A DNA stretch of 64,000 bases from Batillaria attramentaria. Taxonomy: Eukaryota > Mollusca > Gastropoda > Batillariidae. Positions 1 through 10,862 of the stretch are shown here, piece by piece; positions within the stretch are counted from its first letter, which is position 1, and every line of letters begins with the position of its first letter. Under the pieces are notes generated by a model. That model searched no databases and was not told the origin of the DNA. It saw only the letters and a program-made list of their open reading frames with translations. A program made the translations under genes and the position numbers. Location of the stretch: assembly GCA_018292915.2 (NCBI GenBank), contig JACVVK020000470.1:248501-312500 (forward strand), given 5' to 3'.

Positions 1-391
1 ATATTTTCGTTGATTCAGTTTTATTTTCGCATATTTATGTTTCCTTTTGTTTACCTATGCCTTCAGAGGATTGGAAAAAATAAACTTGACTTGACTTGTC
101 ATCCTTCAACACCTTCCAGGCTATCACGGCCAGTCCACCAGCTCTCCTGGACCTTATGGTTGTAGGCTGGTACGATTTTAGTCCCCCCCCCCCCCCCCAC
201 ACACCTTTCAACGTTGTGCACGACATGTTCTGAATGACATGGCCTGTTTGGAGCATATTTCCCAGACCGCGATGACAGTGTGAGCGTCTGCCTGTGTGTT
301 GTGAAACCAATGTCAGGCCGTTTGCTGAGTTTATGTAAGCTAATTCGTCGCTGTGATCATTAATTTTCTGCCGTGTGTCTGTCTGGTTGGA

Positions 392-438
<47 letters not shown>

Positions 439-534
439 GTCTCTGTCTCTGCCTCTGTCTGTGTCTGTGTATCTGTTTCCTTTCTTTCGTGGCTAACATA
501 GCCCGAGGTAACAACATTTGAAACTAAGATTTAC

Positions 535-612
<78 letters not shown>

Positions 613-836
613 CCTTTTTTGCCAAGGTAAAATTATTATGTACTTTTTTTTTAAAAGTCTACTTTTGCACCCACTCAGCTAGCAAAATGAAAACAACCAT
701 AAGAAGGGAAATAATCGAAGACATGAGACACATCCCGCATTCCCGGCTAATATCCCTTACTTGGCTAATGTTTTGCTGCTGTTGTTGTTGCTGCTGTTGT
801 TGCTGTAGTTGTTGCTGTTGTTGTTATAAGGGAAAA
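1..836. repeat. Non-genic simple repeats
   Basis: No gene is supported here. The stretch holds a (CTTGA)n-type tract after AATAAA near 78-97, a C-run near 183-199, a GTCT microsatellite at about 392-436, a perfect (AC)n run at about 539-610 and a TGC/TGT triplet tract at about 776-826. The AATAAA-CTTGACTTGACTTG end resembles the 3' tail seen in opposite orientation at 29549-29580, so it may be the 3' end of a LINE lying upstream of the window. Confidence 0.7.
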
Positions 837-1245
837 GGGAAGGGCGGTGGGGTGGGTGGGGGGGGGGGGTGTGAGGGTTACCCGTATACCCTCAACCGTG
901 GTCTCCTTCGCGGGAAGTTGCAAAATGTTGTTGAAACAGTTCTCGGTAGAAGTTAGTCTTGACATCGCCACCTTGGTATAAGCTCCCGTTATGAAAGGGG
1001 GGAGGGGGGGGGGTAGCGGGAGGGAGGTGGGGGGGGGGCTTTACCTGCGTTACCTGTATGCCCTGAACCGTGGTGGCCTTCGCGGGCGATTGCAAAATAT
1101 TGTTGAATAAGTTATTAGAAAAATGAGAAGAGCTGGTGTTGAAATCATTGAAAACCTTTGAATGAACTCCCGATATGAAAAAAAAGGGGGGGGGGGGGGC
1201 TACCTGTATGCCCTGAACTTTAGTGGCCTTCGCGATTTTAGCGAA
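837..1245. repeat. Degenerate tandem repeat, about 150-190 bp unit, 2.3 copies
   Basis: A block containing 'TACCTGTATGCCCTGAAC', then 'GTGGCCTTCGCGGG', then 'TTGCAAAATRTTGTTGAA', and closing with 'CTCCCGWTATGAAA' plus a G-run, occurs near 880-1015 and 1045-1192. A third, truncated copy starts near 1200. Copies differ by many substitutions and by G-run length. No coding potential is evident. The following 1246-1619 is AT-rich with no recognisable feature. Confidence 0.65.
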
Positions 1246-1629
1246 AGACAGTCCTGTCTAATTCAAACAGTTAAATACGCAAAATAATATATACTTCAAT
1301 TGCTGTCTACTTTGTAGGTATATTCATTTTATCTTGTATACGATGTGTGACATGATGGCACTGAAGATGCGTTTGAGCGGTACACGCGCTGAGGAAACTG
1401 GAATGGAGGAACGCCGAAACACAGGAAAAAAACAAAAAAACAACAACAACCATGAACGCTTAGGAGTTAACACTTTCTACGCCGACACCAACATCATGAT
1501 TATGTCTCGCATTTATTTAAGGAAAAAAAAAAAAACCCACGTACTCCACGATAACCAGTAGAAACAGAAACTGTGGGTAAGGGAGAAATTTTCATCTAGA
1601 CCAATATTTCGAACATGCAAATCGAAGAC

Positions 1630-1865
1630 AACCCGGTTCCGGGTCCGTCGCTAACTCCATGCTCCTAGTATGACGGCCAAATCGGGCTAACCGAGACAGA
1701 GCCGAGCTAAGTGATACCTAAGAAGGAAAAAAAACAAAAAATCTTGTCACCGAGTATTTTTTTTTTCCTTCTTAGGTATCACTTAACTCGGCTCGGTCTC
1801 GGTTAGCCCGACTTGGTCATCGTCGCAGGGGCTAATGAGTTAGCGACGGACCCGGAACAGGGTTG
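1630..1865. mobile_element. Palindromic MITE with 10-bp target duplication (Mutator-like)
   Basis: The two halves are inverted copies of each other. The element begins AACCCGGTTCCGGGTCCGTC and ends with the complement, GACGGACCCGGAACAGGGTTG, split around A/T runs near 1725-1770. It is flanked by AATCGAAGAC (1620-1629) and AATCGACGAT (1866-1875), 8 of 10 identical. A second copy at 54417-55262 has a perfect 10-bp flank pair and the same extra terminal G. A 9-11 bp duplication with long inverted repeats is typical of Mutator-like non-autonomous elements; the superfamily is inferred because no transposase is present. A solo end fragment lies near 2511-2535. Confidence 0.75.
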
Positions 1866-2032
1866 AATCGACGATGGATTTCTATCTGACTGTTACGATC
1901 ATCGGAGCGTTGCAAAGAGAACTGAAATTTATAGTTAGTCGTAGTTCGGTTTGAATGAGTTAAAACTGCAGGCGTGGTGGGTTTGGTCATCAGTATTTTT
2001 TCTTTCTTTCTATCGTGCACTCATATCTACGT

Positions 2033-2212
2033 GGGTGGGTGGGTGTTTGAGAGTTTAACGTCCTTTTCCACCACTTCTGCGTGATATCAAAGACTGGGCA
2101 ACGAGAAAAAGGCCAGCACAAAATTAATATTCGGCCCCAGCCGGGATTCGAACTTACGACCCGAGCATTGGAAGTCGAAAACGCTCAACCATTCGGCTAT
2201 CCCGGTTCCCCC
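2033..2212 (-). mobile_element. tRNA-derived SINE, family 1, full length
   Basis: On the - strand the element starts with a tRNA-like head (A-box-like TGGCCGAATGGTAGAGC and B-box-like GTTCGAATCCCGGC in better copies). It continues with the family body 'CCAAATATTTGTGCTGGC...TTGCCCCGTCTTTGATATCA' and ends in a (CCCA)n tail. Flanks TCATATCTACGT (2021-2032) and TCGTATCTACGT (2213-2224) form a 12-bp target duplication with one mismatch. At least ten further copies lie in this window. It is not a functional tRNA gene. Confidence 0.85.
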
Positions 2213-2224
2213 TCGTATCTACGT

Positions 2225-3195
2225 AACGGCTGATTTTAGGCGAGGTGATTAAACCGCAACATCGGCGCAATGTTTAGTCACAGATCACAGATACGTGGTC
2301 AGCGTCAGATCTCACTTGCTGATTGCAGGGGAGCCATTCATTCACGGAAGTCTAACCAGAGCATGCAAACACAGTGATCCGGTGGTGTCAGCACAGAACG
2401 AGGTGTGTGCATACAAATCTGAAATACGTCTGTTGTTGCGTGATGGAGACGGGAGATTTTGTCACCTGCATATCCCAGGTGTTAATCCATTCCTGTACCG
2501 TGGCCAAGAAGCGACGGACCCGGAACAGGGTTGGGTGTTACCTGCATGGGGCACGTTCACTTAAAGGCTCACCTCGCGATACTAATCTTACAAACTCTCG
2601 GTGTAGTGTTCCTCTTAAACACCTGTACAGTGACAGCATCATGTAACCTGGTACAATCAACCAACAGAAGTCTTCACGCGACGAAAATATTGAGGGGTCA
2701 GCTCGTGTTGCGGGCAGCCGTTGAGGTCAAAGAACACAAATACACAGGGCCTCAAAATGCCTGTATATTCCCTATTAGCCTCAGGCATCATGGTCACCCC
2801 TAAAAATGCTTCAGTCGAGAAGCAAACATTACCTTGCACAGAACATTCAAGGACACGCACCTCACAGGAGTTTAAAACAACAACAACAACAACAAAACTG
2901 AATGCCTCCTTTCCGCCCAGGCCTTACTGGAGTAATGCAAGTCTACTTCCTGTTTAGGCCAGAAAGCCAGTTCCCTGAAATCTACTCACGTTACTTGTGC
3001 CCGACCTGTGCGCAAAAGATTTCAGCTTCACTGGCAGCTTGCCTCGTGTTGCGGCTCCCTGGCATGCACGTTGCCCTACAAAATACAAAAATCACGAAAA
3101 TAACCCTTTTTATGACAACAAAAATCATTACAAACTAGCACACTCGCCAAACAGGGTTCTTCAATTGAACACTACACACGACCCCACGGTCAATA
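2225..3195. other. 5' flank of C1q unit A
   Basis: No gene is supported. Parts are homologous to the sequence upstream of unit B (about 7650-8060) and unit C (about 35800-36070): blocks such as 'ACTAATCTTACAAAC', 'CACCTGTACAGTGACAGCATCA', 'CAACCAACAGAAGTCTTCAC' and 'GAAAATATYGAGGGGTCAG' recur in the same order. This is the main sequence evidence that whole units, not just exons, were duplicated. Confidence 0.65.
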
Positions 3196-3205
3196 TGTGT
3201 CCTTA

Positions 3206-3376
3206 CAGGGAGCCGGGGTGGCCGAATGGTAGAGCGTTGGACTCTCAATGCTCGGGTCATTTCATATCTCGGCTGGAGCCAAATATTTGTGCTGGCTTTT
3301 TCATCGTTGCCCCGTCTTTGATATCACCCGTATGTGGTGGAAAAGGACGTTAAACCCTCCAAAACCCACCCGCCTT
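3206..3376 (+). mobile_element. tRNA-derived SINE, family 1
   Basis: The head reads GGGTGGCCGAATGGTAGAGC with a decayed B box. The body and (ACCC)-type tail are complete. Direct repeats TGTGTCCTTA at 3196-3205 and 3377-3386 form a perfect 10-bp target duplication. Confidence 0.88.
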
Positions 3377-3664
3377 TGTGTCCTTAGGCCTGAGTAGGAG
3401 AATTTGAACTTTCGCTCGTACAGCCTGCAACAGTAGTGTACTGTACAGAGCCACTCACAAGTGGAACTGTTGCTAAACATAAGTTGACTTCTGTGAAACC
3501 TCAAAATCTTGGAATATGAACGTTTAATGGATTTCAGTCAGGACAAGCGTGGGGACACGACAACAGCAAGATTCCAAACATGTCAAATCCTGTTTGAACT
3601 ACAGAGCGTTACAATTTTGTTCACTTGATAAATACGTCCGCTTTGCTGCTTGTCGCACTCGCTA

Positions 3665-3667
<3 letters not shown>

Positions 3668-3756
<89 letters not shown>
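3668..3756. repeat. (TG)n microsatellite in the unit A promoter region
   Basis: About 44 TG units run about 115 bp upstream of the TATA box of the C1q gene. Unit C has a TG run in the corresponding place (about 36341-36395). Unit B has only a short CG/TG-rich stretch (about 8513-8530). Confidence 0.95.
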
Positions 3757-3758
<2 letters not shown>

Positions 3759-3871
3759 TGCCAGGGTGTGGCGGCGTCACTCACTGAGGCCGTTAATCTG
3801 TCGGAAATCAAATCAGACGTGGATCGACTCCAATCAAACTGTTCACACTCGTCCATACAGGACACAGTGTA

Positions 3872-3879
3872 TATATAAA
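3872..3879 (+). promoter_or_regulatory. TATA box of C1q gene A
   Basis: TATATAAA lies in CAGTGTATATATAAATGCAACC, about 80 bp upstream of a GTAAGT splice donor (3959). The same TATA-to-donor layout occurs in unit B (8651-8658, donor 8737), which supports it as the core promoter. The start of transcription would be near 3900-3910. Confidence 0.75.
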
Positions 3880-3899
3880 TGCAACCATTTCTTTCCTTT

Positions 3900-3958
3900 C
3901 TACAACCTCGCGTTACTGGGAGAACTTCACAAGACCACAACGTTACACAGTACCAAAT
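3900..3958 (+). other. 5'UTR exon of C1q gene A
   Basis: Non-coding first exon inferred from the TATA box and a strong donor (AAAT|GTAAGT at 3959). The exon is conserved in units B (to 8736) and C (to 36603), including 'CTTCACAAGACCACAACGTT'. The intron is 113 bp, CT-rich, and ends at GTGTGACAG|ATTTCA (acceptor at 4070-4071). The 5' boundary is approximate. Confidence 0.65.
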
Positions 3959-3989
<31 letters not shown>

Positions 3990-4084
3990 CCTCCATACAT
4001 ATATCACGTAATAGTTCATGTGTGTACATTTCAATAGTATAAGAGCGATAATTGTTGTTCATGTGTGACAGATTTCATCTCACT

Positions 4085-4835
4085 ATGCTGATGTGTGGAC
4101 TGTTGCTGGTGGCGGGAGTCACCGCCGCCATGTTGCCTGCTGTCCATTCCCAGTGCGAGGCTCTGAACGGCATTCAACTGACTGCCGAAGTGAAGGACTT
4201 AAAACGGCAGCTGGCATCTAGTCAGGGGACAATAACGTGTCCACCCACAACACGGGCGCAGAAAGGTAGGTACACGTCATCACGTGAACAATTGTACCGC
4301 TGCGCAGAACTTGACAAAGGCAGTGTTGGAACGAAGCCGAGAAATCCACCTTCGTCTGGAGTAACCTGCGCACTGTATCTTAAGGCAAAACAAACAAAAC
4401 ATGAGTTGTTTCCTTGTATTCTTTCTCCCTCTAGTGGCCTTCTCCGTCCGGTTCAAGAACGATGATCTTTATAACGGTATCCACCTCGGTCAGCGATCCA
4501 CTCTCAAGTTTGACGACGTCGTCATCAACCTGGGTGACGGCTACAGCCCTCTCACTGGCATCTTCACGGCTCCTGTAGCGGGACTCTACGTCTTCTCCCT
4601 CACCTCCATGACCACCATCGGACGTGATCCAGCCCAGCTGGCCATCGTGATGCAGGGCACTGACCTGGCACGCACATGGGGCCGAGGCAAGCACGACGTT
4701 GACGATCAAGGCACCAAGACCGTGCCTGCTTATCTGAAGAAAGGAGATCAGGTGTGGGTCGCCCAGCGGCTGGGAGACGCCGTCAGGGGAGCCTGGTGGA
4801 CAGCCTTCTCTGGCTTCCTCGTTCAGGCTGACTAA
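4085..4835 (+). CDS. Secreted short C1q-domain protein, gene A (two coding exons)
   Basis: Coding exons are 4085-4265 and 4435-4835, joined through a 169-bp phase-1 intron (AAAG|GTAGGT ... CTCTAG|TGGCC), giving about 193 residues. The first exon encodes a hydrophobic signal peptide (MLMCGLLLVAGVTAAM) and a short heptad-like stretch with one Cys (CEALNG...AEVKDLKRQL) that may form a coiled coil. There is no collagen repeat. The second exon is one C1q domain: F-x-VRF near its start, LKFDDVVINLG, the signature G-x-F-x-APVAGLYVFSL, a KKGDQVWV turn and the terminal GFLVQAD. Known C1q proteins trimerise and bind carbohydrate or microbial surfaces outside the cell; this role is inferred. The start at 4085 is chosen because an acceptor at 4071 precedes it; 4091 is also possible. 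The reading frame is intact. Confidence 0.92.
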
Positions 4836-5005
4836 CATCACAGCCTCAAAACGTTTCATACGGACTGTTTGACGAAGCTTACAAGCGTTAGTTTTGGACT
4901 AAAATGTCAGTGAACACACCAGCACGAGTAATATTCGAGTGTTACTTTTTGTCGCTTTGTGTTCGCAGATTTCAGACAACGAGTCTGTATGCATCGCAAA
5001 AAGAA

Positions 5006-5011
5006 AATAAA
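5006..5011 (+). promoter_or_regulatory. Polyadenylation signal of C1q gene A
   Basis: AATAAA lies 171 bp after the stop. The same signal and flank (AATAAATCAGTGAATG) follow genes B (29390-29395) and C (39763-39768). Confidence 0.8.
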
Positions 5012-5292
5012 TCAGTGAATGCATATTAGTTTGGCCTGTGTTAGTTTTTTAGTTCATGTTTGACTTCAGCATTCAAAACTAATGCTACACTTTTCTATAA
5101 CTTTTCGAGATCTGTCTCTGCTTTTCTGTTTCTCTGTTCGACTCTGTCACTCTGTCTGTCTCCGTCTGTCTGTCTCTATCTGTCTGTCTGTCTGTCTGTC
5201 TGCCTCTCTCTCTCTCAAGCAGAATCACAATGTCGGTGGTAGGGCCGAAACGAATGTACGTGCGACGCGAAGGCTTCAAGTACTTTAAAGCG

Positions 5293-5373
<81 letters not shown>

Positions 5374-5648
5374 TGAAGCTTTATCTTGTTGCCCCGTCTT
5401 AAAAACACAATGAAACACAATACAAGGACCTCGTGTATTTTTCAAATGAGAAACAGGATGTGTTGCATGTAGATGCGCCATCTGCCTGATGTTTTGTCCG
5501 TATTGGAGATGGGAGATTTGGTCACCTGCAGACCCAGGTGTTAGCTGCACGGAGCACATTCATTTAAAGGCTCAATGCGTGTGACAGGCATACAACAGTG
5601 TGTGGAAAACTTTTCATCGAATGACTGTGAGCATCAGAATTAGTCACT
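5012..5648. other. 3' flank of unit A with microsatellites
   Basis: Contains TGTC/TC repeats (about 5140-5216), a (CG)n(CA)n run at about 5290-5371 and a remnant of the SINE family 1 body near 5385-5400. 'GCAGAATCACAATGTCGGTGGTAGGG' (split here for reading: GCAGAATCACAATG then TCGGTGGTAGGG) recurs behind unit C at about 45376. No gene is seen. Confidence 0.7.
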
Positions 5649-5649
5649 T

Positions 5650-7325
5650 GGGTGTCAATATACTATATCATATAGCCACTTGGGTGACAATATACTATAT
5701 CATATAGCCACTTGGGTGACAATATACTATATTATATAGCCACTTGGGTGACATATAGGCATATGAGTGACAATATATGAGCTTACATGATTAGTTCTCG
5801 TGGTTTACGGCGATAGACTAACCCCGAGATGGTTCGATTGTTTGTGTAGCTACCGAGCCTCATGTTTCGGTGACGTAACTGAAGTGTGTTTTTCTGAACT
5901 CGTAAACCACTGAGCGGGTTATGGAAAGCCATAACTCACACTTTCGCTCTGTTTCCTTACTATTTTCGGACGTAAACCACTCACTGAAAGTTTCCACTGG
6001 CGAGTGGTGTAAGCTATGTTAAATAGCCACTCGGGTGACAATACACTATGTTATATAGCCACTTGGGTGACAATGTACTATATTATACAGCCACTTGGGT
6101 GACAATGTACTATATTATACAGCCACTTAGGTGACAATGTACTATATTATACAGCCACTTGGGTGACAATGTACTATAGTATATAGCCACTTGGGTGACA
6201 ATGTACTATATTATATAGCCACTTGGGTGACAATGTACTATATTATACAGCCACTTGGGTGACAATGTACTATATTATATAGCCACTTAGGTGACAATGT
6301 ACTATATTATACAGCCACTTGGGTGACAATGTACTATATTATATAGCCACTTAGGTGACAATGTACTATATTATATAGCCACTTGGGTGACAATGTACTA
6401 TATTATACAGCCACTTGGGTGACAATGTACTATATTATATAGCCACTTAGGTGACAATGTACTATATTATATAGCCACTTGGGTGACAATGTACTATATT
6501 ATACAGCCACTTGGGTGACAATGTACTATATTATATAGCCACTTAGGTGACAATGTACTATATTATATAGCCACTTGGGTGACAATGTACTATATTATAC
6601 AGCCACTTGGGTGACAATGTACTATATTATATAGCCACTTAGGTGACAATGTACTATATTATACAGCCACTTAGGTGACAATGTACTATATTATATAGCC
6701 ACTTGGGTGACAATGTACTATATTATATAGCCACTTGGGTGACAATGTACTATATTATACAGCCACTTGGGTGACAATGTACTATATTATAGTAAGCTAT
6801 GTTAAATAGCCACTCGGGTGACAATACACTATGTTATATAGCCACTTGGGTGACAATGTACTATATTATACAGCCACTTGGGTGACAATGTACTATATTA
6901 TACAGCCACTTAGGTGACAATGTACTATATTATACAGCCACTTGGGTGACAATGTACTATAGTATATAGCCACTTGGGTGACAATGTACTATATTATATA
7001 GCCACTTGGGTGACAATGTACTATATTATACAGCCACTTGGGTGACAATGTACTATATTATATAGCCACTTGGGTGACAATGTACTATATTATATAGCCA
7101 CTTGGGTGACAATGTACTATATTATACAGCCACTTGGGTGACAATGTACTATATTATACAGCCACTTGGGTGACAATGTACTATATTATATAGCCACTTG
7201 GGTGACAATGTACTATATTATATAGCCACTTGGGTGACAATGTACTATATTATATAGCCACTTGGGTGACAATGTACTATATTATATAGCCACTTAGGTG
7301 ACAATATACTATATCCTATAGCATC
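5650..7325. repeat. 32-bp minisatellite between C1q units A and B
   Basis: The unit is GCCACTTGGGTGACAATGTA followed by CTATATTATAYA (32 bp; for example copies at 6186 and 6218). About 45 copies are split by a 0.23-kb element at 5782-6015. Copies differ at a few fixed positions (GGG or AGG, TATAG or ACAG), and these variants alternate. A block starting 'TAAGCTATGTTAAATAGCCACTCGG' (two pieces: TAAGCTATGTTAAATAG and CCACTCGG) occurs at 6011 and again at 6793 with the same order of variants behind it, so at least one several-hundred-base segment was duplicated as a whole. There are no unique spacers, so it is not a CRISPR. Confidence 0.95.
5782..6015. mobile_element. Short inverted-repeat element inside the minisatellite
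   Basis: Starts GAGCTTACATGATTAGTTCT and ends GGCGAGTGGTGTAAGC; the termini share AGCTTACA as an inverted repeat, and 'GTGGTTTACG' occurs inside both ends. The left array halts at its start and resumes at its end. A longer relative lies at about 21432-25620, where it is split by a 3.5-kb insertion. No transposase and no family assignment. Confidence 0.6.
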
Positions 7326-7329
7326 TGAG

Positions 7330-7676
7330 ACCATTGTGGTGACTCTGACCGGTGTATTACATGTAGTTATTTTGGAAGCACACCGCGTTCTGACCAGACG
7401 ACGTTAGTTGGTTGCGGACTGAGGACTAGCTAGACGGCGCTGATTGGTGGGCTATTGTTAGAAGCTTTGTCTAGTCCCAGTCTGTTCAGGAATGGGCCGG
7501 AGACTCAAAGAAGATCGTGTTACTATGATATTAGGAGCCACAAAGTCACAAAAACGGTCGTAATGGCCAAATGAAACAACATTATATCTGGCAAACCAGC
7601 CTTACAGCTTTGGAAGCGGCCGTTTTCAGTCAGAGCGGCATAAAGCGTTAGAGGCTTTAAAGGCTCATTTCACCAT
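7330..7676. other. 5' flank of unit B
   Basis: No gene. From about 7480 ('CCCAGTCTGTTCAGG') to 7676 the sequence is similar to 35625-35820 upstream of unit C. Part of it (GGCCAAATG...TATCTGGCAAAC...) is also similar to 53360-53440, which shows that this block is itself a dispersed repeat. Confidence 0.6.
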
Positions 7677-7689
7677 ACTAATCTTACAA

Positions 7690-7861
7690 GGGTGTTGGCG
7701 TGGGTGTTTGGGGGCTTCGCGTCCTTTGCCACCACATAGGGTAATATCAAGGAGGGGGCAACGATGAAAAAGCCAGCACAAATATTTGGCTCCAGCCGGG
7801 ATCGAACTCACGACCCGAGCATTAGAAGTCCAACGCTCTACCATTCGACCACCCCGGCTCC
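7690..7861 (-). mobile_element. tRNA-derived SINE, family 1
   Basis: Complete copy with head, body and (CCCA)n tail. Perfect 13-bp flanks ACTAATCTTACAA at 7677-7689 and 7862-7874. Units A (about 2580) and C (about 35820) carry the same site without the SINE, so insertion happened after the units separated. Confidence 0.92.
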
Positions 7862-7874
7862 ACTAATCTTACAA

Positions 7875-8640
7875 ACCCTTGATGCTAGAGTCTAACATCG
7901 TGCTACCTAAGCACCTGTACATCACAAAGCCTGGCACACTCAACCAACAGAAGTCTTCACTCGACGAAAATATCGAGGGGTCAGCTGGTGTTACGTGCAG
8001 CCGTTCGTTTGAATTTTCGCTCGTGCAGACTGCAGCAGTAGTGTGCTGTATTCAGAGCTTACAGAGCCACTCGCAAGTGGAACTGTTAACCCTATGGTGA
8101 CTGGGGTTGTCACGCCTATACACTGCCCATGCCAGGGCCTACCACCTGCAAAACAGCAGTTAACTGACGACATGTAAACAAATCTCTTTAGCAAGCTTCA
8201 TTGCGGACACACACACTTGACAACTGAACTTATATATGCGCTTAATAAAATAAAAAAAAACCCACAGTGTGTGGAGAATTAAGTGTTGATGAGCCGTGGG
8301 CGATGCGTGGCTGAACCTTTCATCGAAGTGTCCCGTCGGGAATGAGTTAATGGACTACAGTCCGGACAAGCGCGGTGACACGATAGCAGCAAGATTCCGA
8401 ACTGTCAAATCCTGGTTGAAATACGTAGGGTGACAAGTTTGTGCACTCGATACGTCCGTCTGTTTGATTGCTTTTCGCACCCACCGACAAAACTGTAATC
8501 CAAAGCTATTAGTGCGCGCGTGTGCATGCAAGCGTTTACTACGCAGTTCCAGTTTGACTCTTTGATGTCGTTTATCTGAAAATGAAAACGGGCGTGGGTC
8601 GACAAAAAAAGCAATCAATCATTTCACACTCGTCCATACA
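7875..8640. other. Upstream region of C1q gene B
   Basis: Homologous to the upstream regions of units A and C ('CAAGATTCC...GTCAAATCCTG', 'GCAAGCGTTTACTACGCAGTT', 'TTTGACTCTTTGATG'). No independent gene is seen. Confidence 0.6.
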
Positions 8641-8650
8641 GAACACAGTG

Positions 8651-8658
8651 TATATAAA
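8651..8658 (+). promoter_or_regulatory. TATA box of C1q gene B
   Basis: TATATAAA in CAGTGTATATAAATGCAACC, aligned with gene A. The following 5'UTR exon ends at CCAATT|GTGAGT (donor at 8737), and a CT-repeat follows as in genes A and C. Confidence 0.75.
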
Positions 8659-8684
8659 TGCAACCAGTTCTCTCATTTCTACAA

Positions 8685-8736
8685 CCTTGCTTCCTGGAAA
8701 ATTTTCACAAGACCACAGCGTTTCACTGTACCAATT
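8685..8736 (+). other. 5'UTR exon of C1q gene B
   Basis: Aligned with the gene A exon by sequence and donor position. The matching coding exon is at 21188, so intron 1 would be 12,451 bp against 113 bp in gene A. The intron-1 sequence is interrupted at about 8771 and resumes at about 18714-18820 and 21150-21187. Confidence 0.6.
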
Positions 8737-8739
8737 GTG

Positions 8740-8774
<35 letters not shown>

Positions 8775-8889
8775 AATGATGTTCCAGACGCGCGCACTGA
8801 CAGCTGGAACTATGTATGCTTGGCACAGGCCCGGTGCATGTGTGTCTGTACATGCTCACTTTTTTATATATAGGTTCCTTACACTGTTG

Positions 8890-10432
8890 TTTAACTTTGC
8901 TTTTCTACTTACTACTATTTGTTTGCTGTTTCACTTTGTGTTTTTCTACTTACTACTATTAATTGTTTTGCTGTTTTGTTGTTTTTCTACTTACTACTAT
9001 TTGTTTGCTGTTTCACTTTTTGTTCTTCTACTTACTACTATTTGTTTGCTGTTTCACGTTTTTTGGTTTTTCTACTTACTACTATTTGTTTGCTGTTTCA
9101 CTTTTTGTTTTTCTACTTACTAGTATTTGTTTGCTGTTTCACTTTTTGTTTTTCTACTTAGCCTATTTGTTTGCTGTTTCACTTTTTGTTTTTCTACTTA
9201 CTAGTATTTGTTTGCTGTTTCACTTTTTGTTTTTCTACTTACTAGTATTTGTTTGCTGTTTCACTTTTTGTTTTTCTACTTACTAGTATTTGTTTGCTGT
9301 TTCACTTTTTGTTTTTCTACTTACTAGTATTTGTTTGCTGTTTCACTTTTTGTTTTTCTAATTACTATTATTTGTTTGCTGTTTCACTTTTTGTTTTTCT
9401 ACTTACTACTATTTATTTGCTGTTTCACTTTTTGTTTTTCTACTTAGCCTATTTGTTTGCTGTTTCACTTTTTGTTTTTCTACTTACTAGTATTTGTTTG
9501 CTGTTTCACTTTTTGTTTTTCTACTTACTAGTATTTGTTTGCTGTTTCACTTTTTGTTTTTCTAATTACTATTATTTGTTTGCTGTTTCACTTTTTGTTT
9601 TTCTACTTACTATTATTTGTTTGCTGTTTCACTTTTTGTTTTTCTACTTACTACTATTTGTTTGCTGTTTCACTTTTTGTTTTTCTACTTACTACTATTT
9701 GTTTGCTGTTTCACTTTTTGTTTTTCTACTTAGCCTATTTGTTTGCTGTTTCACTTTTTGTTTTTCTACTTACTAGTATTTGTTTGCTGTTTCACTTTTT
9801 GTTTTTCTACTTACTAGTATTTGTTTGCTGTTTCACTTTTTGTTTTTCTACTTACTACTATTTGTTTGCTGTTTCACTTTTTGTTTTTCTACTTACTAGT
9901 ATTTGTTTGCTGTTTCACTTTTTGTTTTTCTACTTACTAGTATTTGTTTGCTGTTTCACTTTTTGTTTTTCTACTTACTACTATTTGTTTGCTGTTTCAC
10001 TTTTTGTTTTTCTACTTAGCCTATTTGTTTGCTGTTTCACTTTTTGTTTTTCTACTTACTAGTATTTGTTTGCTGTTTCACTTTTTGTTTTTCTACTTAC
10101 TACTATTTGTTTGCTGTTTCACTGTTTTTCTACTTACTACTATTAATTGTTTTGCTGTTTCACTTTTTGTTTTTCTAATTACTATTATTTGTTTGCTGTT
10201 TCACTTTTTGTTTTTCTACTTACTAGTATTTGTTTGCTGTTTCACTTTTTGTTTTTCTACTTACTAGTATTTGTTTGCTGTTTCACTTTTTGTTTTTCTG
10301 CTTACTAGTATTTGTTTGCTGTTTCACTTTTTGTTTTTCTACTTACTATTATTTGTTTGCTGTTTCACTTTTTGTTTTTCTACTTACTACTATTTGTTTG
10401 CTGTTTCACTTTTTGTTTTTCTAATTACTATT
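8890..10432. repeat. 41-bp minisatellite, left block
   Basis: The unit is CTACTTACTAGTATTTGTTT plus GCTGTTTCACTTTTTGTTTTT (41 bp; for example starts at 9194 and 9235), about 37 copies. Variants (ACTACT, AGCCT, AATTACTATT) recur in blocks. 41 is not a multiple of three and the unit has no stop in any + frame, so long hydrophobic open frames arise by chance. The same array continues at 17999, on the other side of a LINE. Confidence 0.95.
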
Positions 10433-10686
10433 ATTTTTTTTTTATTTTTTTTTCTTATTTTTGGTCCCAAGTACATCAGCAGTCATACATGCATAGATGT
10501 GGTGGCTGCAACAGCTCGCATCCAATGGTTATACAATGGTACAAATTCTTAATGTAATAGTGCTATGGTACTACTCAGTGTACACAGTCAGATAAAGTTG
10601 TCCGTACAATGACGTATATCATGTGTTCAAATAAATTTATCTCAGAACAATAAATCCAGAAATCGTCTTCTGTTTTTTGTATTATG

Positions 10687-10761
<75 letters not shown>

Positions 10762-10862
10762 TCATCGCACCTGCTGTACATACGTACACACCTTACAGCT
10801 TTGTAAGAGTAAGTCTGTATATCAACCTGCAGTAGGGTGTGTGAGCATGTGATGCATGTGAG

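Noticed and set aside
4431..4859. Open frame of 142 residues antisense to the C1q exon (also 28818-29309 and 39187-39616)
   Set aside because: Shadow of the C1q reading frame; no independent motif or splice signal.
5650..7325. CRISPR-like array of short repeats with 32-bp period
   Set aside because: There are no unique spacers; the whole 32 bp repeats. The context is eukaryotic.
8776..10557. Long hydrophobic open frames (Phe/Leu/Cys rich) on +
   Set aside because: They come from a 41-bp unit without stops in any + frame; not a membrane protein family.
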